Source: Glutamicibacter sp. MNS18
GTDB lineage: Bacteria; Actinomycetota; Actinomycetes; Actinomycetales; Micrococcaceae
Length of the DNA stretch: 64,000 nt
Reading direction: 5' to 3'
Assembly (NCBI RefSeq): GCF_026107515.2
Contig: NZ_JAPCHW010000006.1
Coordinates: 1-64,000, forward strand
Below are positions 52,232 through 60,992 of the stretch, piece after piece (the first letter of the stretch is position 1; the number at the start of each line of letters is the position of its first letter). A model generated the notes under the pieces. It was not told where the DNA came from and made no database searches. It saw nothing but the letters and a program-made list of their open reading frames with translations. A program made the translations under genes and the position numbers.

Positions 52232-54553
52232 ATGCATCGCCCAGCACCAACCGAAGATATCAACGAGGAAGAGCTCAAGGTCACCGAGCCGAAGCACGCC
52301 GCCGCCGGGCCCAAGGCGGTCCTGGTATCAATGGAACGCGGGTTCGCCGAAGCCGGTGTCAGCCGCACCCTGCGTTCGATGCTGCGGGTTAACCAGCGTG
52401 GCGGCTTCGACTGTCCGGGGTGCGCCTGGCCGGAATCGATTACCGGTGCACGCAAGCCCGCGGAATTCTGCGAGAACGGGGCCAAGGCCATTGCCGAGGA
52501 GGCCAGCGCGCGCACGGTCACCCCCGAGTGGTGGGCAGAGCACCCGATCAGCGTACTGCGTGAGAAGACCGAATACTGGCTCGGCTCCCAGGGCCGGATC
52601 ACCACGCCGATGATCATCCGGGAAGGGGAAACCCACTACACCCCGATCAGCTGGAACGATGCTTTTGCCACCATCGGCCAGCACGTCAACGCCACCACCC
52701 CGGACCGGTGCGTCTTCTACACCTCCGGACGTACGGCCAATGAAACCGCCTTCATGTACCAGCTGCTGGCTCGCTCACTGGGCACCAATAATCTGCCGGA
52801 TTGCTCCAATATGTGCCATGAATCCTCGGGCTCGGCACTGAACCCCACCATTGGCATCGGCAAGGGCACCGTGTCCCTGGAGGACTTCGAACATACCGAG
52901 CTGATTTTTGTCATCGGGCAAAACCCGGGCACCAACCATCCACGGATGCTCAGTGCACTGGCCGATGCCAGGAAACGTGGTGCACGCGTGGTAGCGGTCA
53001 ATCCGTTGCCCGAAGCCGGTTTCTTCGGCTTCAAGGACCCGCAGACGGTTACCGGGATGTTGGGCAAGTCCGCACCGGTTTCCAGCGATTTCCTGCAGAT
53101 CAAGGTCGGTGGCGATCTGGCCCTGTTCCAGGCTTTCGGGCATCTGCTGCTCGAGGCGGACAAGTTGGATCCCGGCAGCGTGGTGGATCATGACTTCATC
53201 GCCTCGGTCACCGACGGCTTTGATGCCTACCGCGAAGCCCGTTCCACCCTGGATTGGGAAGCCACCGAGGAAGCCACCGGATTGACCCGCGCCCAGATCA
53301 CCGAGATCGCCGATCTGCTGATCAGGTCCAAGGCCACCATCATCTGCTGGGCCCTGGGACTTACCCAGCAACCGCACTCGGTCCCGACGCTCAAGGAAAT
53401 CATCAACCTGCTGCTGTTGCAGGGCAATTTCGGCAAACCCGGAGCCGGCGCCTGCCCGGTCCGCGGCCACTCCAATGTGCAGGGCGATCGCACGATGGGC
53501 ATTTGGGAAAAGCCCACCGAGCAGCTGCTCGAGGCGCTCGACAAGGAGTTCGGGATTTCCTCCCCGCGTGAGCACGGCTACGATTCCACCGAGGCGTTAC
53601 ATGCCTTCGAAAAGGACGAGATCGACGTTTTCGTCTCCATGGGCGGAAACTTCGCCCTGGCGAACTCGGAAACCGAAATGCTTGAGGCCGGCATGCAGCG
53701 GGCCAAGCTGACCGTGCACATCTCCACCAAACCCAACCGTTCCCATGTGGTGCACGGGCAAACTTCATTGATCCTGCCCACGCTGGGGCGTACCGACAAG
53801 GATGACAAGCATCCTGGCGGTGCCCAGTTCCTTTCGGTGGAGGATTCCATGTCGGTGATCCACTCGACGCAGGGACGACTCACCCCGGTCTCCGATCACC
53901 TGCTGGCCGAACCGGTGATCGTGGCGCGGATGGCTACCGCCATCCTCGGCGAGGACCACCCAGTCGATTGGCGGAGCATGGCCGAGGATTACGATGTGAT
54001 CCGCGACCATATCTCCCGTGTCCTTCCCGGCTTTGAGGACTTCAACCGCCGGGTGCGCGGGAAGAACGGCTTCGTCCTACCCAATCCGCCCCGTGATTCA
54101 CGATCCTTCGCCACCGACATCGGCAAGGGCCGGTTTACCGTCTCCCCTTTCGAGGCTCTGCATGCCCCCGAGGGGCACCTGATCCTGCAGACCATGCGCA
54201 GCCACGACCAGTACAACACCACCTTCTACGGGGTCGATGACCGCTATCGAGGGATCAAGGACGGGCGACGGGTTATCCTGATCCATCCCGATGATCTGGT
54301 TGACCTGGGACTCGAGGATCGGCAGCTGGTGGATGTCATCTCCACCTTCCAGGGCACCGAGCGCCGTGCCAACAAGTTCCGGCTGGTCTCCTACCCCACT
54401 GCCAAGGGCTGTGCGGCCGCCTATTTCCCGGAGGCCAACGCACTGGTCCATCGTGATCTGGTGGCCCGTGAGTCGAATACGCCGGGCTTCAAGGCAATGA
54501 TGGTGCGATTTGTGCCGCATACCGAGCAGCCCGGGCCTACCCTCAACAGCTGA
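52232..54553 (+). CDS. FdhF/YdeP-family molybdopterin oxidoreductase
   Basis: 773 residues; ATG 52232 is used because GGAGA lies 5 nt upstream. Molybdopterin-binding regions include YTSGRTANETAFMYQLLARSL, NMCHESSGSALNP (possible Mo-proximal Cys), FVIGQNPGTNHPRM and PVRGHSNVQGDRTMG. Near the N-terminus a CPGCAW motif (Cys61, Cys64) replaces the four-Cys Fe-S cluster signature of standard formate dehydrogenases, as in YdeP-type proteins. fdhD upstream suggests it needs a sulfurated cofactor, but formate as substrate is not proven. Followed by a strong terminator. Confidence 0.88.
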   Translation: MHRPAPTEDINEEELKVTEPKHAAAGPKAVLVSMERGFAEAGVSRTLRSMLRVNQRGGFDCPGCAWPESITGARKPAEFCENGAKAIAEEASARTVTPEWWAEHPISVLREKTEYWLGSQGRITTPMIIREGETHYTPISWNDAFATIGQHVNATTPDRCVFYTSGRTANETAFMYQLLARSLGTNNLPDCSNMCHESSGSALNPTIGIGKGTVSLEDFEHTELIFVIGQNPGTNHPRMLSALADARKRGARVVAVNPLPEAGFFGFKDPQTVTGMLGKSAPVSSDFLQIKVGGDLALFQAFGHLLLEADKLDPGSVVDHDFIASVTDGFDAYREARSTLDWEATEEATGLTRAQITEIADLLIRSKATIICWALGLTQQPHSVPTLKEIINLLLLQGNFGKPGAGACPVRGHSNVQGDRTMGIWEKPTEQLLEALDKEFGISSPREHGYDSTEALHAFEKDEIDVFVSMGGNFALANSETEMLEAGMQRAKLTVHISTKPNRSHVVHGQTSLILPTLGRTDKDDKHPGGAQFLSVEDSMSVIHSTQGRLTPVSDHLLAEPVIVARMATAILGEDHPVDWRSMAEDYDVIRDHISRVLPGFEDFNRRVRGKNGFVLPNPPRDSRSFATDIGKGRFTVSPFEALHAPEGHLILQTMRSHDQYNTTFYGVDDRYRGIKDGRRVILIHPDDLVDLGLEDRQLVDVISTFQGTERRANKFRLVSYPTAKGCAAAYFPEANALVHRDLVARESNTPGFKAMMVRFVPHTEQPGPTLNS

Positions 54554-54562
54554 TCAAGAACA

Positions 54563-54607
54563 GAACACCCCGCGTGGAGCCCGCAATAGGCTCCACGCGG
54601 GGTGTTC
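54563..54607 (+). terminator. Terminator after the FdhF/YdeP-like gene
   Basis: A 19-bp perfect stem: left arm 54563-54581 (GAACACCCCGCGTGGAGCC), 7-nt loop, right arm 54589-54607. Confidence 0.85.
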
Positions 54608-54665
54608 ACCATCCTGGTCATCGGCCCAAGGATTGGCCATATACGGCTTGGCAAGACTTAAGTTA

Positions 54666-54760
54666 TAAAAGGTACGTTGCATGTACACTCGAACACGGCA
54701 TGCGATGGGGGCACATCACCGAGAATATTCAAGTTCGCTGCACATACAACGTACCTTTTA
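54666..54760. repeat. Long-spaced inverted repeat in gene-free AT-rich spacer
   Basis: TAAAAGGTACGTTGCATGT (54666-54684) is the reverse complement of 54742-54760 with one mismatch in 19. The two arms are 57 nt apart. The surrounding gap 54608-54898 has no gene I can support and is AT-richer than its flanks. Two copies of the palindrome ACTTAAGT (54656, 54877) frame it. It may be paired regulator sites, a large RNA hairpin, or a small mobile remnant. Confidence 0.55.
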
Positions 54761-54898
54761 ATCACTGCGGTCGAGCGTTGAAGCCACTCGCAAAACCTCA
54801 ACACTCAAGTACCGCCGTGATCGGTCTTCACCGATACATATCTAACTTAACCTGTTTGGCAAGAATGCGAAATCGTACTTAAGTAGGAGGGTGCCGGA

Positions 54899-56077
54899 CT
54901 AAAACGGGATATCGGCGACCAGGACCCAGCGCGAACCCTGTTGCTCTGCCTCGAAATGCCCACCGAAGGCTTGCATCCGGTCCTCCATGCCGATCAACCC
55001 GCTCCCTCCCCAGAGCGCATCCCTATCGGATAAGGGCTTGCCGGTAGGCATCTGGTTGACCATCCGCAGCACCGCCTTGCCGCCGATCCGGTTGAGCGAA
55101 ATTGAGCACACGGTATTGGGTTCGGCATGCTTGATGATATTCGTGGTGGCTTCCTGCATCACCCGATACAACGCAGTATGAGCCGAACGCGGTAAATCAG
55201 CGATCTCCTCACCGGTATGGGTCTGGACATCGAATCCGGCGTCCCTGAGGCGCCGGGAGAACACCTGGACTCCTTGCAGGGCATGAATGGTCGTTGCGGC
55301 CGGCGCATCATGGCCACCGCCAACGTCGCTCATGGTGCCGTCAGTGCGCAGCACATTGAGCATTAGCCGCAGATCGTGCAAGGTCTCGGAACTGAGCTTC
55401 GAAATGACATCAAGGGCTTCACGGCTTGCCTGCTCGTTGTCGGCAAATTTCGCCGCCTTCGATTGCATTGCGACAATCGTGATGTCGTGCGCGACGATAT
55501 CATGCAAGTCTCTGGCGATATTCTTGCGCTCGTTACGGATCGCGCTTTCGGTACGTTCTCGCAACGCGTCCATCTGCCGCGCGCTTTGCTGGTTCTTCTC
55601 ACGCAGAACGAAGATGCTTCGTGCTGCGATATAGGTCAGCAGAACGGCAGGAATCAGCACCACCAGCGCCATGACATCATCCTCAGCACGCACCGCGAAC
55701 TGCAGCATCCACGCACCGATGAAAGACAGGTAGAGCCGCCGGAGCAGAGCGGAGTCAATACTGCCGGATAACGCCGTGAAGACTATGAGCGAGCTGATCA
55801 ACAGAAGTATCTGCGCCGCACTGGCGAAGCCGAAAAAGAGCAAGGCAACATACGCGCCCAGCGACGCCGAAGGTAGCCAAAACGCCAACGCCACGGCGAT
55901 GCACAATAAGATGCCTAGAAAAGCACCGTGAAAGTCGGCCGTCGTGGATTGCTCGATTCCCTCGTTGACCAAAGTAATGATCTCAGTAGCGGTAATCGCA
56001 CCAAGTATCACTATGCCGACCCAGACGATGATCCGAGAGCCGTTCCAAAGGCTACGCAGGTTGTCCTGTGTCTTCAT
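54899..56077 (-). CDS. NarL-type membrane sensor histidine kinase
   Basis: 392 residues. About five transmembrane helices occupy residues 15-155 with almost no extracellular loop, then a HisKA_3 dimerisation domain with NERKNIARDLHDIVAHD (phosphoacceptor His192) and an HATPase domain (VMQEATTNIIKHA N-box, GSGLIGMEDRM G-box). The short loops suggest sensing within the membrane or a small ligand. It follows the Cys-containing secreted peptide gene by 40 bp on the same strand; a small hairpin (56094-56109) between them could lower kinase expression. The partner response regulator is divergent. Confidence 0.9.
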   Translation of the reverse strand: MKTQDNLRSLWNGSRIIVWVGIVILGAITATEIITLVNEGIEQSTTADFHGAFLGILLCIAVALAFWLPSASLGAYVALLFFGFASAAQILLLISSLIVFTALSGSIDSALLRRLYLSFIGAWMLQFAVRAEDDVMALVVLIPAVLLTYIAARSIFVLREKNQQSARQMDALRERTESAIRNERKNIARDLHDIVAHDITIVAMQSKAAKFADNEQASREALDVISKLSSETLHDLRLMLNVLRTDGTMSDVGGGHDAPAATTIHALQGVQVFSRRLRDAGFDVQTHTGEEIADLPRSAHTALYRVMQEATTNIIKHAEPNTVCSISLNRIGGKAVLRMVNQMPTGKPLSDRDALWGGSGLIGMEDRMQAFGGHFEAEQQGSRWVLVADIPF

Positions 56078-56117
56078 TTACCGGCTTTCGATATGGCCTT
56101 TCCGGGCCACTTACTGA

Positions 56118-56303
56118 TCAACCACAGGCAATCCCGAAATTCTTGCAGACCCACTTGGAGAACTCGGTAGAAATTCCTGCCGGCTCGGCGACCGGTGGAC
56201 CCGAAACGGTCGCAGCGGCCGCTTCCGCAGGCACAGCGGTCTGGATAGCAGCGATCGGTGCAATAGCCAGTGCGGCAATGGCGAGGAGCTTTGCGAGCTT
56301 CAT
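56118..56303 (-). CDS. Small secreted Cys-X6-Cys peptide, candidate signal or modulator
   Basis: 61 residues: a basic start MKLAK, a hydrophobic signal segment (LLAIAALAIAPIAAI), Ala-rich cleavage zone near residue 28-30, then a mature part of about 31 residues ending STEFSKWVCKNFGIACG. Cys53 and Cys60 could form a disulfide loop of six residues, with Phe and Trp around it. A CGGAG ribosome site lies 7 nt before the ATG, supporting expression. It leads an operon with a sensor kinase and is divergent from a response regulator, so it may be a pheromone or sensed peptide. No modification enzyme or transporter is adjacent. I recognise no homologous family. Confidence 0.7.
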   Translation of the reverse strand: MKLAKLLAIAALAIAPIAAIQTAVPAEAAAATVSGPPVAEPAGISTEFSKWVCKNFGIACG

Positions 56304-56342
56304 TTTTTACTCCGTATGTGTGAACTTGCCAAACGATGTGAG

Positions 56343-56375
56343 CTTATATACTTCGAGGCATAGCCACCGTGTCAA
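56343..56375 (-). promoter_or_regulatory. Candidate promoter of the peptide-kinase operon
   Basis: On the minus strand a consensus -35 TTGACA (56375-56370) precedes the AT-rich TATATAAG (56350-56343) by 19 bp. It lies 40 bp before the peptide start, in a 101-bp gap shared with the divergent regulator, so a factor bound here could control both directions. Confidence 0.45.
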
Positions 56376-56404
56376 ACGGAAACCAGTAGAATGAGGGACG
56401 ACCC

Positions 56405-57097
56405 ATGGAGCAAATCAAGGTTCTGATTGCGGACGATGAGCCACTCATTCGACGCGCCCTTGGCACAATCCTAGCAACAGACGATGCCATTCTGTTACTA
56501 AATTCCGTACAAAACGGGCAAGAGGCTGTAGAGTACTGCGCCGCGCACGATGTCGATGTGGTGCTGATGGACCTGCAGATGCCGATTATGGATGGGGTCG
56601 AAGCCACTCGGCTCATCAAATCCAGCAACGCGCACACCGCAGTTCTGGCGATTACCGCCTTTTCCTCCGATGACTACTTGGTTCCCGTTCTCTTGGCCGG
56701 AGCATCGGGATACCTGGTCAAGGACACCGACCCGGCGCAGATCGTGCAAGCCGTCATCTCGGTGCACTCGGGCACTGCGGCCATCTCCCCTTCGGTGTCC
56801 ACGGACCTGATCACAGCCGTGCAGCGTGCATATGCCAAGCCGGCGGTGGCCGGCGATGTAGCGGACGAGCTGGGGCTGACAGCCCGTGAACTCGAAATCC
56901 TGTCATTGCTCGCCCAGGGAAAGAACAACACCGAAATATGCCGCATCCTGAATGTCGCCGACACCACGGTGAAAACCCATATGGCTAAGATCTTCACCAA
57001 GCTTGGGGTCAGGGACCGGGTCCAGGCGCTCATCGTGGCCACCCAGTTGCAGCTGGTGGACCTGAATTCGTATGAAATCGATCCCCCGCACCGTTAG
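56405..57097 (+). CDS. LuxR/NarL-type response regulator
   Basis: 230 residues. The receiver domain has Asp10/Asp11, phospho-acceptor Asp56 in VVLMDLQMP and Lys106. A LuxR helix-turn-helix follows (LTARELEILSLLAQGKNNTEICRILNVADTTVKTHMAKIFTKLGV). GAGGGA lies 6 nt before the ATG and a TAGAAT -10 (56387-56392) close to it. It is the natural partner of the convergent-side kinase and probably acts on the shared intergenic region. Confidence 0.93.
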   Translation: MEQIKVLIADDEPLIRRALGTILATDDAILLLNSVQNGQEAVEYCAAHDVDVVLMDLQMPIMDGVEATRLIKSSNAHTAVLAITAFSSDDYLVPVLLAGASGYLVKDTDPAQIVQAVISVHSGTAAISPSVSTDLITAVQRAYAKPAVAGDVADELGLTARELEILSLLAQGKNNTEICRILNVADTTVKTHMAKIFTKLGVRDRVQALIVATQLQLVDLNSYEIDPPHR

Positions 57098-57153
57098 AAA
57101 GAGCCGGCTGGCGCTGTGAACCGTACAACAATCCAGAAACTTTCCAGCCCGGG

Positions 57154-57202
57154 GGAATAGAATCGATGCTGAAGTGTTGAACATGAGTACGTAACACTCA
57201 AG
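57154..57202 (+). promoter_or_regulatory. SigH-like promoter and HspR HAIR-type box before the Clp gene
   Basis: GGAAT (57154-57158) and GTT (57176-57178) match the SigH/SigR form GGAA-N18-GTT. Just downstream, CATGAGT-N7-ACTCAAG (57182-57202) matches the HAIR consensus CTTGAGT-N7-ACTCAAG at 13 of 14 positions. Together they suggest induction by heat and oxidative stress with HspR repression. Confidence 0.65.
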
Positions 57203-57217
57203 TTTCAGGAGGCTCAC

Positions 57218-59761
57218 TTGCCAGCATTCTTCGGTTCTTCCGCCGATGGCTCGTTCGAGGAATTCCTTTCGCGGTTCCTCTCCTCACGAGCCCAATCCGC
57301 ACGCCCGATTGACATCACCCGGCTACTGTCCCAACGCACCCATGACGTGGTTTCGCGCGCTGCCGGCGTGGCCAGCGACAACGGACATGACGAAATCGAC
57401 GCCCTGCACCTGCTGATGGCATTGTTGCAGTCCGAACCGGTGTCATCACACTTGAAATTCATGGGTGTGGACCTTGAGGCGTTGGCCGCTGCCGCCGCGC
57501 AGCGCATGCCACGCCGCAACGAGAACACCGAAAAGACGTCACGCCTATCCGCCGCCGCGCAGCGTACGCTTTTTGACGCCTACCAGGTGGCCCGCAACTA
57601 CGGGTCGACCTATATCGATCCTGAACACCTGTTCCTGGCCTTCGTCTTCACCCCCGATTCCCCGGTGGGTGTGCTGTTGGCCGAACACGGGGTGACCGCC
57701 CAGTCCCTGCAGCAAGCCGCCGCCGACCAGATGCAGCGCGCCCAGGAGCAGGGCGGGGCACAGCAGGCCGAGGAGCAGAACGAGTCGATGCTCGAACGTT
57801 TCGGCACCGATCTGACTGAACTGGCCGCCGACGGCCAGATCGACCCGGTCATCGGCCGCGACCAGGAACTGGAACAGGTCATCGAGATCCTGGCCCGCCG
57901 CACCAAGAACAATCCGGTGCTCATCGGCGAAGCCGGGGTGGGGAAGACCGCCATTGCCGAAGGCCTGGCCCGGTCGATTGTTGCCGAGGAGGTTCCCGAA
58001 CAGATCGCCGGGGCCCGGCTGGTATCCATCGACCTGCCCGGAATGCTGGCCGGAACCCGCTATCGGGGCGATTTCGAGCAACGCCTGACTTCGCTGCTTG
58101 AGGAGATCGCCGACGCCGAGGGACAGACCATCGTATTCCTCGACGAGATGCACCTGCTGGTCGGTGCCGGAGCCGGAGAATCGGGCACCATGGATGCCGC
58201 CAACATCCTCAAGCCACGGCTGGCCCGCGGCGAGCTGCGGCTGATTGGCGCCACCACCCTGTCCGAATTCCGCAAGGTCGAAAAGGATGCGGCACTGACC
58301 CGCCGCTTCGGTACGGTCACCGTCAAGGAACCGACCCAGGAACACGCCCTGCAGATCCTGGCTGGCCTGAAGGAATCCTATGAGGACCACCACCAGGTGC
58401 AGTACACGGACGCGGCATTGCAGGCTGCGGTAGGCCTCTCGGCCCGTTACCTGACCGATCGCCAGTTGCCGGACAAGGCCATCGACCTGTTGGATATCGC
58501 CGGAGCCCGCCGCTCGATCGCGGCCGGAAACACCGAGGACGTACAGGCATTGCGTGCCGAATTGGTGGATTCCGAACGAGACAAGGCCCGGGCCATCGCC
58601 GAGGAACGCTTCGAGGATGCCGGCGCCTGGCGCGACCACATCAAGGAGCTGACCGAACGGATCGTCCAGGTCGAGGAATCCGGCGGGCAGAGCGTGACCA
58701 GGGTGGTGGACGAGGTACAGATCGCCGAGGTGATTTCCCGTTCCACCGGCATCCCGGCCGCGAAGATCACCGCGGATGACAAGTCACGCCTGGCAAACCT
58801 GGAATCCGAGCTGCATGCCTCGGTGATCGGCCAGCAGGACGCGGTTTCGGCCGTGGCCCGCGCGGTGCGCCGTTCACGCACCGGGATGACCAACCCCAAC
58901 CGCCCGATCGCCTCGTTCATGTTCCTGGGGCCCACCGGCGTGGGCAAGACCGAACTGGCCAAGGCGCTGGCCACCAGCCTCTTTGGCAAGCCCGAGTCGC
59001 TGATCCGGATGGACATGAGCGAGTACGGCGAGAAGCACACCGTCTCGCGGCTGATCGGAGCCCCTCCGGGGTATGTCGGCCACGACGAACCCGGACAGCT
59101 GACTGAAAAGGTGCGGCGCAACCCGTACTCGGTGATCCTGCTCGACGAAATCGAAAAGGCCCACCCGGACGTGTTCAACGTGCTGCTGCAGGTTCTGGAC
59201 GACGGCCGGCTGACCGACTCGCAGGGCCGCACCGTGGACTTCTCCAACACCCTGATCCTGATGACCAGCAATCTCGGCGGCCAGTATCTGGCCAGCCGGA
59301 CCGCTTCGTTGGGCTTCACCTCGGCCAATGCCAAGGCGGAGCAGGAGGAGATCCGGGCGAAGGTGATGGGCAAGGTGCGCGAATTCGTGCGTCCCGAGTT
59401 CCTGAACCGGTTGGACGAGGTGTTGCTGTTCAGCAAGCTCAGCGAATCGGAGATCGCGCAGATCGTCTCGCTGGTGCTCGATGAAACCCGGGCGCACCTG
59501 GCCGAGCAGGACCTCGAGCTGTCCGTCACCGACGCCGCGACCGCCAGGTTGGGCAGCGAGGGCTACGATCCGGAATTCGGGGCCCGCCCACTGCGCAGGC
59601 TCGTCCAGCGCCAGGTCCACGATGCCATCGCCGACCTGCTGGTGGCCGATGCCGTGAGCGCCGGGGATACCGTGCTGGTGGACGTGGTGGACGGAAAACT
59701 GGTTGTGGCCAAGAAGCAACCGGCCCCGGTCCCCGCCGGCGTCGAGTACTTCGACGCCTAG
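57218..59761 (+). CDS. ClpC-like AAA+ unfoldase
   Basis: 847 residues. A TTG start follows the strong site CAGGAGG at 6 nt. Two Clp_N repeats (about 35-165) precede two AAA+ modules with Walker A GEAGVGKT (237-244) and GPTGVGKT, and Walker B FLDEMH and LLDEIEKAH. A short UVR-type middle segment (ERFEDAGAWRDHIKEL) is ClpC-like rather than the long ClpB coiled coil. An LGF tripeptide before RPEFLNRLDE fits the ClpP-docking loop. Regulation by SigH and HspR is suggested by the upstream motifs, unusual for ClpC and more ClpB-like. Confidence 0.9.
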   Translation: MPAFFGSSADGSFEEFLSRFLSSRAQSARPIDITRLLSQRTHDVVSRAAGVASDNGHDEIDALHLLMALLQSEPVSSHLKFMGVDLEALAAAAAQRMPRRNENTEKTSRLSAAAQRTLFDAYQVARNYGSTYIDPEHLFLAFVFTPDSPVGVLLAEHGVTAQSLQQAAADQMQRAQEQGGAQQAEEQNESMLERFGTDLTELAADGQIDPVIGRDQELEQVIEILARRTKNNPVLIGEAGVGKTAIAEGLARSIVAEEVPEQIAGARLVSIDLPGMLAGTRYRGDFEQRLTSLLEEIADAEGQTIVFLDEMHLLVGAGAGESGTMDAANILKPRLARGELRLIGATTLSEFRKVEKDAALTRRFGTVTVKEPTQEHALQILAGLKESYEDHHQVQYTDAALQAAVGLSARYLTDRQLPDKAIDLLDIAGARRSIAAGNTEDVQALRAELVDSERDKARAIAEERFEDAGAWRDHIKELTERIVQVEESGGQSVTRVVDEVQIAEVISRSTGIPAAKITADDKSRLANLESELHASVIGQQDAVSAVARAVRRSRTGMTNPNRPIASFMFLGPTGVGKTELAKALATSLFGKPESLIRMDMSEYGEKHTVSRLIGAPPGYVGHDEPGQLTEKVRRNPYSVILLDEIEKAHPDVFNVLLQVLDDGRLTDSQGRTVDFSNTLILMTSNLGGQYLASRTASLGFTSANAKAEQEEIRAKVMGKVREFVRPEFLNRLDEVLLFSKLSESEIAQIVSLVLDETRAHLAEQDLELSVTDAATARLGSEGYDPEFGARPLRRLVQRQVHDAIADLLVADAVSAGDTVLVDVVDGKLVVAKKQPAPVPAGVEYFDA

Positions 59762-59789
59762 CAGTTCCTGTTCCGGTTCATCCGAGACA

Positions 59790-59847
59790 CAGCTGCCCCG
59801 CACCTTTCCCGCTCGAAAGGGAAAATCGTGCGGGGCAGCTGCGTTTG
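59790..59847 (+). terminator. Terminator after the Clp gene
   Basis: CAGCTGCCCCGCAC (59790-59803) pairs with GTGCGGGGCAGCTG (59828-59841); a nested TTTCCC/GGGAAA stem lies in the loop, and CGTTTGTT follows. Confidence 0.85.
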
Positions 59848-59896
59848 TTCCGGCGCTCTGCTACCGATTGCCCTGCCGCGCACGCTGCAGTAGATT

Positions 59897-60253
59897 ATGC
59901 CCATGGTTTCAGTGGGAATGATTACCGTGGATGTGCTCGATGAGCGGGCCGCCGCGAGCTGGTGGCGTGATCGTCTGGGCAGCGAATACCTGGCCCAGTA
60001 TCCCGGGTTCGTGATGCTCGACCTGCCCGGCTCGCCGTTGCGGCTGGCCTTCCAGCAGGTTGCGGAAGTGGCCAAGGGCAAGAACCGGATCCACCTGGAT
60101 CTGGAAGCCTCCACGGACCGGTCGGCCGAGGTTACCGCATTCGTTGACGCCGGAGCCCAGGTTCTCGAGGAGCACCGGGCCAGCGAGGACTTCGCCTGGA
60201 GCGTGTTGCGCGACCCCTTCGGGCTGGTTTTCTGTGTTTCGGATCCGCACTAG
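59897..60253 (+). CDS. VOC-superfamily (glyoxalase-like) protein
   Basis: 118 residues, one glyoxalase/bleomycin-resistance-type fold: ITVDVLDERAAASWWRDRLGSEYL at the start and VLRDPFGLVFCVS at the end. Metal ligands cannot be assigned. Function unknown. An ATG at 59903 is an alternative start. No strong ribosome site precedes either. Confidence 0.78.
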   Translation: MPMVSVGMITVDVLDERAAASWWRDRLGSEYLAQYPGFVMLDLPGSPLRLAFQQVAEVAKGKNRIHLDLEASTDRSAEVTAFVDAGAQVLEEHRASEDFAWSVLRDPFGLVFCVSDPH

Positions 60254-60276
60254 CCACCGGTTCCGGGCATAGGCTG

Positions 60277-60942
60277 GTGTCCATGATGCGCAGCCTGCTA
60301 ATCCCCTTCGAGGACTCGACACTGACTGCCCTGTGGAATCCGGCACCCGACGCCCGTGCGGTACTGGTTCTTGCCCACGGTGCCGGGGCGGGCAAGGACC
60401 ACCCGTTCCTCACTGGGGTAACGCAGGCCCTGCAGGTACTGGGTCTGAGCGTACTTCGTTTCAACTTCCCCTATATGGACATCGGGAAGAAGTTCCCGGA
60501 CCGGGCCCCACGTGCGCTGCAGGCCTGGAACGCGGTCCTTGACATGGCCGAGGGACAACTCGCCGACGGACTACCGGTATTCGCCGCTGGCAAGTCCTTT
60601 GGAGGGCGGATGGCTTCGCTGATGGTGGCCGAAGGCCGGGATGTGCCCGGGTTGGTTTTCCTTGGGTACCCGCTGCATGCGCCAAAGAAGACCGAGAAGC
60701 TGCGCGATGAGCACCTTTATGGCCTGGACACACCCCTGCTGTTCCTGCAAGGCACCAAGGATCCCTTCGCCCAGCCCGAGATCCTGCAGCCAATTGTCGA
60801 TCGGCTCGGTGCGAGGGCACAACTTCATTGGGTCGAAGGCGGCGACCACTCCTTCAAGTCGGCCCGATCCGGTCGCAGCGTGGAGGAGGACGGAGCCCAA
60901 TTGGCGGCGCCAGTAGCCGATTTCGTGGACTCGGTGCTGTAG
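60277..60942 (+). CDS. Alpha/beta hydrolase, KANL3/Tex30-like
   Basis: 221 residues. LAHGAGAGKDHPFL, nucleophile elbow AGKSFGGRMAS, acid LQGTKDPF and catalytic His in GGDHSF are all present. The family includes predicted esterases of unknown substrate. The start may be the GTG at 60277 or ATG 60283/60286. It follows the VOC gene by 23 bp, so the two may share a transcript. Confidence 0.82.
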   Translation: MSMMRSLLIPFEDSTLTALWNPAPDARAVLVLAHGAGAGKDHPFLTGVTQALQVLGLSVLRFNFPYMDIGKKFPDRAPRALQAWNAVLDMAEGQLADGLPVFAAGKSFGGRMASLMVAEGRDVPGLVFLGYPLHAPKKTEKLRDEHLYGLDTPLLFLQGTKDPFAQPEILQPIVDRLGARAQLHWVEGGDHSFKSARSGRSVEEDGAQLAAPVADFVDSVL

Positions 60943-60992
60943 GAGAACTAAACCGTCAACGATGGACCCGCCCGGGCCTGTCTACAGATCGT

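Noticed and set aside
56325-56334. GTTTGGCAAG word shared (inverted) with 54854-54863
   Set aside because: A single 10-mer match near the peptide locus is too weak to claim a regulator site.
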